From a bacterium (GTDB lineage: Bacteria; CAIWAD01), in NCBI GenBank assembly GCA_030429345.1, contig JAUIFJ010000009.1:1-64000 (forward strand): a DNA stretch of 64,000 bases, in the 5' to 3' direction. Position numbers and translations under genes: made by a program. Positions within the stretch are counted from its first letter, which is position 1, and the number at the start of each line of letters is the position of its first letter. Below the pieces are notes generated by a model. It searched no databases. It was not told the origin of the DNA and worked only from the letters and a program-made list of their open reading frames with translations. Below, one piece after another: positions 40,075 through 48,859 of the stretch.

Positions 40075-41736
40075 CTACTGCAGGGCGACGATCTTGAAGT
40101 ACAGCTTCTCGCCGCCGCTGTAGGCGTAGCTGTAGGTCAGATCCGTCGTGGTGGTCAGCAGGGTGCCGGGTTCGGGGGTGAAGAAGGCGTCCGTGCTGGC
40201 GTGGACCTCGTAGCCGGTCGCGGTGGCAATGGCGTTCCAGTCGAGCACGACCATGTTGCCGTCACGCATGATGGTGACCGCGGTCGGGCAGAACCAGTTG
40301 TCCCACAGCTGCAGCGGAAGCGCCATCACCGGCGTGTCGTCGCTGATGGTGAAGGCGCGGTTGCCGGTGCCTTCCCATTCCCAGTTCGCGCCGTCGGCGC
40401 TGCGGGTGAACTTGTACTCGCCGTCGAAGGCCGAACCCGCCGGAATGGTCAGGGTCAGTTCGTAGACGCCGTCCATGTCGTCGTCGCTCATCGGATTCTC
40501 GCCGGGACCCCAGGTCAGGGGGGCCAGGCTGCCTTGCAGGCTCACGCCACCGGCGTAGAGGCCGGCGTCGAGGCAGTTCATGTCGACGCTGAAGGTCACG
40601 TCGATATCCACCGTGGTGGCCGTTCCGGGAGCCTCGTCGTTCCAGTAGCTGGGATCCAGTGTCACCATGGTTCCGTCATCCTCGAGGCAGAGGAATCGGT
40701 TGTCGACGCTTTCCCATTCCCATGCGACGCCATCGGCGCTGCGGGTGAACTTGTACTGGACCTGGTTGGAATTGGTGGCGGGGAACATGATGCCGATGGT
40801 GAAGATGCCGGCGCCCTGGTCGGTCATCGGCGTATCACCGGCATCCCAGTTGAGAGGTCCCTGGCTGCCCTGGATCGAAACGCCGCCGGCATAGTCGGCG
40901 GGATCCAGCTCGCTCATGTCGGCCGTGAAGATCACCAGCTTGCTGGCGGTCAGCTCGATCTCGGGGCAGGCGCACTCTTCCTCGTTGTTCCAATACTGTG
41001 TCACAGATCCGGAGGTCGCGCCGGGCTCGATCACGTATTCGTGGTTGCCCAGTCCGGGGGGATAGGGATCCCAGTCCGTTCCATTGCGCAGCTTGTAGTT
41101 GACCGTCGGATTGGTGCCGGCCGGGAAAACGATGTCCACGCAATAGATGCCGTCGCCCATGTCGTTGACCAGCGGCAGGGGGCCGCCCCAGTCATTGAAG
41201 GTGCCCGAGACGCCCGGGGCGGGGTCGGACAGGCAGCCGAAGAAACCGCAGAGCGTCAGTGTGAAGTCTTCGCTGGTGGCGGGGATCAGGTTGAAGCGCG
41301 CCGGGTTGTCCACGTCGTAGGTATCCGCGGGCTGGTCGAAGCGGGCCGTGTAGTCGGCAGGGCCATCGGCATCGGCGAACTCGGCGTAGAATTCGACATA
41401 GGTTCCGGTCAGCGCGCTAAGGGGGATCAGGGCGATGTACTCGTCGTAGGGCGTGTAGCAATTCTCGGTGTTCAGGCTCATGCCGACGCTCTCCCAGGTA
41501 CCGCCTTCGGCGCGGTAGAACATGGTGGCGGTCAGGTCGGCGCATTCCGTGCTGTCGCACTGGCCCGTGCAGTCCATCTTGTAGACCTGGGAATACACGG
41601 TGATGTCGGCGCTGTTGGGATGTACGGACTCGTCCAGCGGCCACTGCAGGTAGGAGTCGTCCACGACGGCGAAGGCGTTGCTGGCAAACGCGGCCACCAG
41701 GAGCCAGGCTGCCACAACGATCTTGCTTTTACTCAT
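40075..41736 (-). CDS. Secreted multi-module carbohydrate-binding protein
   Basis: Signal peptide; two near-identical modules GGVSIQGSQGPLNWDAGDTPM...YKFTRSADGVAWEWE and GGVSLQGSLAPLTWGPGENPM...YKFTRSADGANWEWE plus a related third. Confidence 0.75.
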   Translation of the reverse strand: MSKSKIVVAAWLLVAAFASNAFAVVDDSYLQWPLDESVHPNSADITVYSQVYKMDCTGQCDSTECADLTATMFYRAEGGTWESVGMSLNTENCYTPYDEYIALIPLSALTGTYVEFYAEFADADGPADYTARFDQPADTYDVDNPARFNLIPATSEDFTLTLCGFFGCLSDPAPGVSGTFNDWGGPLPLVNDMGDGIYCVDIVFPAGTNPTVNYKLRNGTDWDPYPPGLGNHEYVIEPGATSGSVTQYWNNEEECACPEIELTASKLVIFTADMSELDPADYAGGVSIQGSQGPLNWDAGDTPMTDQGAGIFTIGIMFPATNSNQVQYKFTRSADGVAWEWESVDNRFLCLEDDGTMVTLDPSYWNDEAPGTATTVDIDVTFSVDMNCLDAGLYAGGVSLQGSLAPLTWGPGENPMSDDDMDGVYELTLTIPAGSAFDGEYKFTRSADGANWEWEGTGNRAFTISDDTPVMALPLQLWDNWFCPTAVTIMRDGNMVVLDWNAIATATGYEVHASTDAFFTPEPGTLLTTTTDLTYSYAYSGGEKLYFKIVALQ

Positions 41737-41788
41737 GTGTCACCTCATGATTAGGATTGTATGCCGTCCCGCGGGACGGGCTTGGGTC

Positions 41789-44700
41789 TCAATTGCGTTC
41801 GGCTGAAACCGTGTACCAGCGCATGGGCACATCGATGTCCAATACATGGAAGAGATCCGTGGTCGTTCCCACCTGCACCGGTGCCGGATCGAAGGCCTGC
41901 TCCGAGGCGTAGATCACATAGAAGTCGGCACCGCTGACCGCGGGCCAGTCCAGGCGCAGCTGCCCGGCGGCGTGTGTCGAGATCGTGATCACGGGAGCGG
42001 CCAGGGGCTGCTCGCTGATGCTGCCGTTGGGCGCGACGCCGGCGGCCGGCATGTCCTGCCCGAGCGTGCCCGCGTCGAAGACGTACCACGACGTGAGCGT
42101 CGCGTCGCTGCCCGTCGGGTTGGCCAGCGGCCAGCTGAGGGTCGTGTTCCAGTTGTCCTCCTGGCTGACGCTGGCCGCGATGGCGATGCCCGCCGGGTTG
42201 CCCAGCTCGCTCCAGGGGACGCGGAACTCGCTCATCGGGTTGCCGCTCCAGCCCTCGTAGCTGGTTCCGTCATGGTCGCCGTACTGCGTATACGACCAGC
42301 TTCCGGCCCAGGAATTGATCTGCATGCTGTTGCCGCCGCCCTCGACGGAGAGTTCGAACTCGGGACGATGCGCGCTGCCGAAGCCGACCCGGCCCCAGGC
42401 GTTGCGCGGGGCGCCGCTGGCGGCGGCAAGGTCCGTGTCGATGTAGACGAAGAAGTCCCCTGTCGACAGGTCCTGGCCGTTGAAGCCGATGTACAGGTTC
42501 TGGCTGTCCCAGGTGATGAAGAGGCTGTCCGCGCTCTGCTCCATCCATTCCGTGTCCGCGAAGAAGTCGTTGCTTCCGTCCACCAGGATGCTGTGCGGCG
42601 TCAGTCCGTCGGGCATCACGAAGGAAGCCGTGTCGAAGTCGGGATCGACGGGATTGCCGTTGTTGTCGGCGACTCCGCTGACCGTGATCAGGCCGCTGTC
42701 GCCGGTCTCGAGTCCCGCCAGCTGCAGGGCCACCAGGCGCGTGTCCGGCTGGCGGCTGGCGGAAAGGAGGCTCACGCCGCCGGGAAAACCGCTGAGCGCG
42801 TAGTTGGCCGTGTTCTCCGCCCCGGGAAGGGCGACCTCTTCGCTGAACTGCAACAGCACCTGGTCCGGCGCCAGGAAGGTGGCGACGCTTTCCAGGCGCG
42901 GTCCGGCGGCGTCCAGGTCCTGCAGTTCCAGCAGCTCCAGTTCGGCGACCTCGCCGTTCAGCGAATCGGGTTCGCCGGTCAGACCGGCGTAGAAGAGGTA
43001 GCGGAAGCGTCCATTGCCGCGGATCTCGTCCCCGCGGACCATCGTGCCCTGGAAGTCGAGGCTGTGCAGGGCGCCGCCGTTGCCGAGCACCAGCGCCGCC
43101 GTGGCGCCCGTGTTCTCGTTGCGCTGGCCGGCATAGCCCGTCGCGGGCCAGGAGGCCTGGGGGTCCCAGACCCGTTCCGTGCCCGCGCTCCAGAGCAGAT
43201 CGATGTAATCCGGCGAAAAGCCGTGCTGGATCCAGGTCTCCTGGGGCGTGTCGTAGTCCACCGTGATCCAGGGCGTGTCCGGCATGAGGCTGAAGGTCTT
43301 GCTCAGCTCGCCGATGCTCAGGGTGATCGAGGCGAAGTCGTTCGAGCTGCTGTCGATGCTCATCGCGTAGAGGTCGTTGCGCGTGTTCGGCGAAACATCG
43401 GCGAAGGCGGCCACATGGTTGTTGCTGCCCGTGTCGTCGTAGTCCCCTTCCGTGTCGACCCAGTAGGCGCTGCAGCTGCCGACCAGCGAGGCGTCGTAGC
43501 CCGGCCCCTTGGCGAAGATCCACGGCGCGCGGCCGCCGATGCTCTCGAAAACGGCGAAGACCCGGTCGCTGTGCAACACGACCTCGTCCACGCCGTCCAT
43601 GTCGATATCGCTGAAATAGGCGGCGCAGGTGTTGGCATAGTCGCCGTTGACCCAGCGCGAGGCTTCCGCGTATACATTCGCGTTCTTGATGTGCGAGGCA
43701 TAGCGATGGATCCAGCCGCTGATCTCGCTGCCGTCGTGCCAGCCGGTCTCGTACATCTTGGTCATCAGCACGTACCACGCCGTCTCGGAGAGGTCATTAC
43801 TGGGACAGCTCATCAGGTTGGTCCAGGTGTTGTGCCACACCGTGCCGTAGTCCCACTGGGGATCGTGCTGGTCGCTGTTGGCCGGGCTGCCCGCCCAGTG
43901 GCTGTACCAGCTGTTGTGCGTTCCGGGGCTCAGCCAGTCGCTGCCGTAGCCGCCGCGGCCCCCGAGCAGGCCGTAGGTGCCGTTCTGCAGGTTGATCGGT
44001 CCGCCGGGATAGCCTCCCAGCGCGTCGTCCAGCTTCACGGAAAGGGCGCTGCCGCCACTGCCCGCGATCTGCTGCGCGATCCAGATCATGTTCTCGACCG
44101 CGCTGGGGAACTGGTCCTGGAAGCCGGCGACCTCCGCGACGACCTCCCAGTCGGTGGCGTAGAGCAGCAGCTCGTCGCCGCTGGTGCCGAGGATCTCGTT
44201 CCAGGCGGCGCCGGCGTTGTGATGGCAGTTGCCGGTGAAGGAGCCGTTGATCGGAATGATCTTCAGCTCGCCCTGGTCGGGCACATTGATGGTGTAGATG
44301 TGCCGGTCGTTGGACCAGTTGTTCTCGTAGTCGCAGTGTTCTTCCTGGTCGAGCACGACTCCCCAGACGCCGTGAGGCAGCCAGTTGTCGCCGATCCAGT
44401 CGACGACGTGCGGACTGGTGTCGGTGCCGTTGCCGTCGTTGTCCTCCGGGCTTACCCAGACGCGCTCGGGCACCCAGGCCACGTGGGGCGTGTAGCCGTA
44501 GCGCCATTCCGTCATCTGCACGTGCGTGTATACGGACCAGTCGTTCATGCTGTCCTGCACGAAGGGCATGATGTGCTGCGCGTAGGCGCTGGCGATCAGC
44601 GCGGCCCAGCCTTCTGTCACACCGCGGGCGACCCAGGCATTCCAGCCCTCCACCGGCCCCTCGTCGGGGTAATACCATTCGGCTGCTGTCTGCAGCGGAC

Positions 44701-45415
44701 CGGCGATCTGCAGGTTGACCGGCAGGTCGAGCACGTCGTGCAGCCCCAGGAGCTCGTCGAAACCGTTGTGCGTGCTGCCCGTGTTCAGGTAGTCGGCCCA
44801 GTGCTGCTCGTGGCTGTTGGGCTCGTGGCCCCAGAGCACATCGGTCCAGGTCAGGCCCTGGTTGCCGTGATGCAGGAAGGCGGCGCTGTGCGTGTTCCGC
44901 TGGTTGTCGCTCAGGGACAGATCGTCGGCGGTGCCGTCGGCGGAGTAGGCATGAAGGGTGTATTCCACGGAAGGAGAGACGGCCTTGCGGGGCATCCAGA
45001 TCTCGACCACCGCGGCGCCGGGCATCGAGGCCAGCTCGGCCTCGATGGGCTCCTTACCCTTCTCCGTGATCCGCCAGGCCTGGATCGCCTTGCGGCCTGG
45101 CTGGAAGACTTTCTCCCCGGAGACGAAGCGCAGGAGGCTGCCGTCGTTGCCACGCAATTCAAGCGGCAGGCCGCTGCCGGCCCAGACCCCCAGCGTTCCA
45201 AGGCGCAAAACGCTCTGCCCCTCCAGCCAGTCCAGGCCGCCCAGGCTAAGGTCGGCGGCGGCCTCGCCGGCGTCCTCCACCGGATCCAGGGCGCAGCGGC
45301 CGAAAGCGGGGTGGAAGCCGGGAAGAGTGCCATCCAGGCGGGAGTAGGCGGCGGAAACCGGTTCGACCAGGCAGACCATGGGAAGCATCAGCAGGGGGAG
45401 CAGCGCAGTTTTCAC
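41789..45415 (-). CDS. Large secreted GH57-like amylopullulanase-type enzyme
   Basis: GTG start then VKTALLPLLMLPMVCLVEPVSA signal peptide; HHGNQGLTWTDVLWGHEPNSHEQHWADYL, HVAWVPERVWVSPEDN; C-terminal Ig/DOMON-like domains. Confidence 0.75.
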   Translation of the reverse strand: MKTALLPLLMLPMVCLVEPVSAAYSRLDGTLPGFHPAFGRCALDPVEDAGEAAADLSLGGLDWLEGQSVLRLGTLGVWAGSGLPLELRGNDGSLLRFVSGEKVFQPGRKAIQAWRITEKGKEPIEAELASMPGAAVVEIWMPRKAVSPSVEYTLHAYSADGTADDLSLSDNQRNTHSAAFLHHGNQGLTWTDVLWGHEPNSHEQHWADYLNTGSTHNGFDELLGLHDVLDLPVNLQIAGPLQTAAEWYYPDEGPVEGWNAWVARGVTEGWAALIASAYAQHIMPFVQDSMNDWSVYTHVQMTEWRYGYTPHVAWVPERVWVSPEDNDGNGTDTSPHVVDWIGDNWLPHGVWGVVLDQEEHCDYENNWSNDRHIYTINVPDQGELKIIPINGSFTGNCHHNAGAAWNEILGTSGDELLLYATDWEVVAEVAGFQDQFPSAVENMIWIAQQIAGSGGSALSVKLDDALGGYPGGPINLQNGTYGLLGGRGGYGSDWLSPGTHNSWYSHWAGSPANSDQHDPQWDYGTVWHNTWTNLMSCPSNDLSETAWYVLMTKMYETGWHDGSEISGWIHRYASHIKNANVYAEASRWVNGDYANTCAAYFSDIDMDGVDEVVLHSDRVFAVFESIGGRAPWIFAKGPGYDASLVGSCSAYWVDTEGDYDDTGSNNHVAAFADVSPNTRNDLYAMSIDSSSNDFASITLSIGELSKTFSLMPDTPWITVDYDTPQETWIQHGFSPDYIDLLWSAGTERVWDPQASWPATGYAGQRNENTGATAALVLGNGGALHSLDFQGTMVRGDEIRGNGRFRYLFYAGLTGEPDSLNGEVAELELLELQDLDAAGPRLESVATFLAPDQVLLQFSEEVALPGAENTANYALSGFPGGVSLLSASRQPDTRLVALQLAGLETGDSGLITVSGVADNNGNPVDPDFDTASFVMPDGLTPHSILVDGSNDFFADTEWMEQSADSLFITWDSQNLYIGFNGQDLSTGDFFVYIDTDLAAASGAPRNAWGRVGFGSAHRPEFELSVEGGGNSMQINSWAGSWSYTQYGDHDGTSYEGWSGNPMSEFRVPWSELGNPAGIAIAASVSQEDNWNTTLSWPLANPTGSDATLTSWYVFDAGTLGQDMPAAGVAPNGSISEQPLAAPVITISTHAAGQLRLDWPAVSGADFYVIYASEQAFDPAPVQVGTTTDLFHVLDIDVPMRWYTVSAERN

Positions 45416-45791
45416 GAATAATTCCGTTAGGCTTGATTTTGCCCGCGAAAGCGAGGCGAATGTCCAGCTGAAGTAGACGAGCAAAATCCTGACCAGAATG
45501 GCCCGAGCTAAATCCCTGTTCATGAATGGCTTGACCGGAGGACCTTCCAAGGTGCGAACTCGTCAGAGCTACTCCATCTCCCGACGGGATTTCGCATAGA
45601 ATTGAAGCAGAAATCAGCCATTCCTCACGGGTTCGAGCAGGCTTTCTGCTCGATCGAGCCAGAATGGTCGAGTACATGTTTTCTCCGGATTCTGTAAGGC
45701 CCGCAATCGAGTGTCCAGTGTGTACAGAAAATGAACAGAGCCTGCTTCAGGAAAGGACAATTGCAGGACATTCCAACCCGTGGCAGGAGAA

Positions 45792-46580
45792 TTAAGGTTG
45801 AATAACTGTAGCCACGCCAGGCTCTTCCGGATGCGAGCGCGACCCCTCTAGCAGCAGGCGGTCCAGGGCCTGTTCGAGTTCCGGATCCAGCCGGCACAGG
45901 GGGAGATCGCGGCGAATATCCTCGCGATCGCCGAATCCGGCGAGCCAACCGTTCAGGCGGGCGGCAGCTGTCGAACGAAGCAGGAAGTGATCGCGTGTCC
46001 GCATTTCCTTCCATGCGGACCCGGCCAATTCGTGGACTCGCAGACTGTGCTTCTGGTTGAACTCCCGGGCCGGGTGGAAGGTGGCAAGCCCTTCGAGGCG
46101 GGGCGCCGACACGATGCCATGCACTCTTCGCCAGACCTGCCTGGCCTGCTCTGCGGCGTTCTGGCGTGTAAAATAAAGGGCCGGCGCGTAGCAGGAATCC
46201 TCTGCTGGATCCAGCGGGTGGACGAAGGCGTAGACGGAAAGCAGCAGCGAGTCCAGCGGCACCTGCCGGGGATCGTATACGACTTCGACGGCTTCGCCGT
46301 GATCGCGCGTATTCCTCCAGTCCGGGGAGGGGTGAGTCCCGCCCGCGTACCCGACGCGCGTGCGGATCACCCCGTTCATCGACCCCAGCCAGGCCTCCGT
46401 GGTCCAGAAGCAGCCGAGGACGACGTAGAGGCTGTCCGCATGGGCGCCCGAACCCCATTGCAGCGGGGGCTCGGTGCCCGGTGGATCACGGTAGGCCTCT
46501 CGAAGGCGCGGGCCCAGGAAGAAAGCCGCGACCAGCAGCAGCGGAAGAATCCAAGGAAGGGCGCGGCGCAGGGAGCTCAC
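45792..46580 (-). CDS. Membrane-anchored MsrA-like methionine sulfoxide reductase
   Basis: N-terminal TM; VVLGCFWTTEAWLGSMNGVIRTRVGYAGGTHPSPDWRNTRDHGEAVEVVYDP (MsrA GCFW motif). Confidence 0.85.
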   Translation of the reverse strand: MSSLRRALPWILPLLLVAAFFLGPRLREAYRDPPGTEPPLQWGSGAHADSLYVVLGCFWTTEAWLGSMNGVIRTRVGYAGGTHPSPDWRNTRDHGEAVEVVYDPRQVPLDSLLLSVYAFVHPLDPAEDSCYAPALYFTRQNAAEQARQVWRRVHGIVSAPRLEGLATFHPAREFNQKHSLRVHELAGSAWKEMRTRDHFLLRSTAAARLNGWLAGFGDREDIRRDLPLCRLDPELEQALDRLLLEGSRSHPEEPGVATVIQP

Positions 46581-46595
46581 GGCGTGATTCGCCCG

Positions 46596-48851
46596 CTAGT
46601 CACCGACAAGCTCGAAGAGCGCCGCGCTGCGCGGGCCGGCGGTGACCGTGCGGCCCTCCTGCAGGATCTCTCCGCAGCTCAGCCGCATCTCCATGCGCTC
46701 CGGAAGCTCGATGCTCCATTCGCCTTCGACGGCCGAATGCCAGACGAGCGCCAGGCGGCGGTCTTCCGTGATCCACGAGATCCGGTCCGCGGTCGGCGGT
46801 GCCAGTGTCACACGAGCCTGGGTGGCAAGTTCCGGATGCTCCTTGCGGAAGCGGATCAGGGCGCGGTAGCTCTCGACCAGGGTCGCGTTGCGCTCGAGCA
46901 GGCGCCAGTCGATCCAGTTGGTGGCATTGTCCTTCTCGTAGCTGTTGTGGTCGATGCGGCCGGTGCGGAGGTCTTCGGGACAACCTTCGGCAATCAGCTT
47001 GCTGCGCCCCAGCTCCTGGCCCATGTGCACCATGGGCAGGCCTCCCGAGGACAACAGGTGGAAGGCCGCCAGGTGATGCACGGCAAGCTCCTCGTCACTC
47101 AGCGTCTGGAAGTCCAGCCGCTCTTCCGCGGGCACGACCTGCTCCTCCTCCGCCAGGTGCAGGGCAATGCGGATCCAGTCGCCCAGGTCGTGGTTGTCGT
47201 GCGCCGCCACATAGTTGACGGCCTGCAGCGGCTGCGGATTGAAGCCGCCTGCCGCCACCGTATACCCGGCCAGGGTGGCCGTCAGGCGCTCGGGACTGCT
47301 TTCGCCGTGGGCCTTGCCGAAGAGCGCGCCCAGGCTTTCCGACGGGTGCCGTCCGCGCAGATCGACACGGTAGATGTCGTTCCACCAGGACCAGCCCAGC
47401 TCGGCGAAGAGCTGCGGCTCGTACTCGCCGCCGCCCCAGGGTTCGGCCGTATGGAAGATGTCCCGCTCCTCGAGCAGCGCATGGATCTGGCGCAGGGTCT
47501 CGTCGTCGATCATCGCGCCCAGATCGAAGCGGAAGCCGTCGATGCGGTACTCGCGGACCCAGTAGTCCAGCGACTCGAGAATCAGCCGCCGCGCAAGGGG
47601 CCGCTCCGTGCGGAAGTCGTTGCCGCAGCCGGAAGCGCTGCTGTAGTTGCCTTCGTCGTCCAGGCGGAACCAGTAGCAGGGATCGCTGAGCTTGAAGCAG
47701 TTGTCGTCGTACTGTGCCACATGATTGTAGACCACATCCATCAGCACCGCGATGCCCGACCCGTGCAGCTCGTCGACCATGTGCTTCATCTCAGAAACCT
47801 GCAGGCCCTGCAGGCCGCACCAGCCGCCGCGCTCGTGATCCGCGTCAATGGCGTACCAGGACTCGGGCGCGAAGAAATAGCTGGTCATATAGCCCCAGTG
47901 GTTGCGCTCCCAGGGGTTCCAGGTGTTGCGGATCCAGGTGTCGGGACTGTCGTAGTCCAGCTCGATGTTGCCGAAGTCCTGCAGCGGCAGGAACTCCACC
48001 GCGTTGACGCCGAGCCGCTCCAGGTGGTTGATTCCCCCGCGGCTTCCGCGATCGACCAGGCCGAGATAGCTGCCGGCGTGTTCGGCCCCGGAGCTTACGT
48101 GCGCGCTCAGGTCGCGCACGTGGGCCTCGTAGATCACCCAGCTCCCGCGGGGCGGCCGCTGCCAGTCCGTGTGACGCCATTCGTAGTCCGGCACCTCCAG
48201 CAGGGTGCGCCCGCTGTGATGCCAGGTGTTGCGCGTGGCAACGGCGGTCGACCAGGGGTCGGCGAGCAGGGTTTCGTGATCGCTCCATTCGCTGACGCCG
48301 AGCGGTCCGGCCAGGCTCCAGGCCACGGCGACGGCCCTGCCGCGCTCGACGTCCAGCTCCCAGATGCCGTTCCGCGTGATTCGCGCCTCGTATACGGCCG
48401 CCGCATCGGCTGCGGGGTCCTCGAAGAGATGCAGGCGCACGGAGGTGGCGCGCGGCGCGAAGAAACGGCCGATCACGCGATCCCCCCCGGCCACGACGCC
48501 GAGCGGATCCTTGCCCGGGTCGGGATAGATGCCGTCGGGAATCACCGGAACGATGGTGCCGTCCACGAGCACCAGTCGGTGCTGCTTGCGCAGGTCGAAA
48601 GCGAAACTCGAGGTCGGGGGCAGCCGTAGTTCGTGCGTGCCGTCCCCTGCCACCAGCTCCAGCTGCCGGCCGAGGGGGAGATTGTGGATCACGCCTTCCG
48701 GACCGAGCACCTCCAGCCGGCTGCCGTCCAGGTCCGCGGCCTCTTCCAGGCCACGGACCGTGATCCGCTGCGGGGCGTCCAGGTCGAGCCGCAGGGCGTT
48801 TGCGCTTGTCGTCGTCATCAGGGCCAGGGCCAGCAGGGCCGTCCGTTTCAT
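46596..48851 (-). CDS. pulA: Secreted type I pullulanase (GH13)
   Basis: Signal peptide MKRTALLALALMTTTSANA; YEAHVRDLSAH, VLMDVVYNHVAQYDDN, GFRFDLGAMID, VNYVAAHDNHDLGD. Confidence 0.88.
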   Translation of the reverse strand: MKRTALLALALMTTTSANALRLDLDAPQRITVRGLEEAADLDGSRLEVLGPEGVIHNLPLGRQLELVAGDGTHELRLPPTSSFAFDLRKQHRLVLVDGTIVPVIPDGIYPDPGKDPLGVVAGGDRVIGRFFAPRATSVRLHLFEDPAADAAAVYEARITRNGIWELDVERGRAVAVAWSLAGPLGVSEWSDHETLLADPWSTAVATRNTWHHSGRTLLEVPDYEWRHTDWQRPPRGSWVIYEAHVRDLSAHVSSGAEHAGSYLGLVDRGSRGGINHLERLGVNAVEFLPLQDFGNIELDYDSPDTWIRNTWNPWERNHWGYMTSYFFAPESWYAIDADHERGGWCGLQGLQVSEMKHMVDELHGSGIAVLMDVVYNHVAQYDDNCFKLSDPCYWFRLDDEGNYSSASGCGNDFRTERPLARRLILESLDYWVREYRIDGFRFDLGAMIDDETLRQIHALLEERDIFHTAEPWGGGEYEPQLFAELGWSWWNDIYRVDLRGRHPSESLGALFGKAHGESSPERLTATLAGYTVAAGGFNPQPLQAVNYVAAHDNHDLGDWIRIALHLAEEEQVVPAEERLDFQTLSDEELAVHHLAAFHLLSSGGLPMVHMGQELGRSKLIAEGCPEDLRTGRIDHNSYEKDNATNWIDWRLLERNATLVESYRALIRFRKEHPELATQARVTLAPPTADRISWITEDRRLALVWHSAVEGEWSIELPERMEMRLSCGEILQEGRTVTAGPRSAALFELVGD

Positions 48852-48859
48852 GGCAGCTC

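Noticed and set aside
41846-45421. 1,191-aa plus-strand ORF, and similar long antisense ORFs (26564-28120, 28526-31153, 45987-48629, 50108-52744, 33616-35223)
   Set aside because: All lie antisense to convincing genes and have low-complexity Val/Ala/Arg/Gln-rich translations without domains; typical shadow frames of high-GC coding DNA.
45641-45660. CGAGCA...TGCTCG inverted repeat upstream of the amylopullulanase gene
   Set aside because: Only 6 bp per arm; common by chance.
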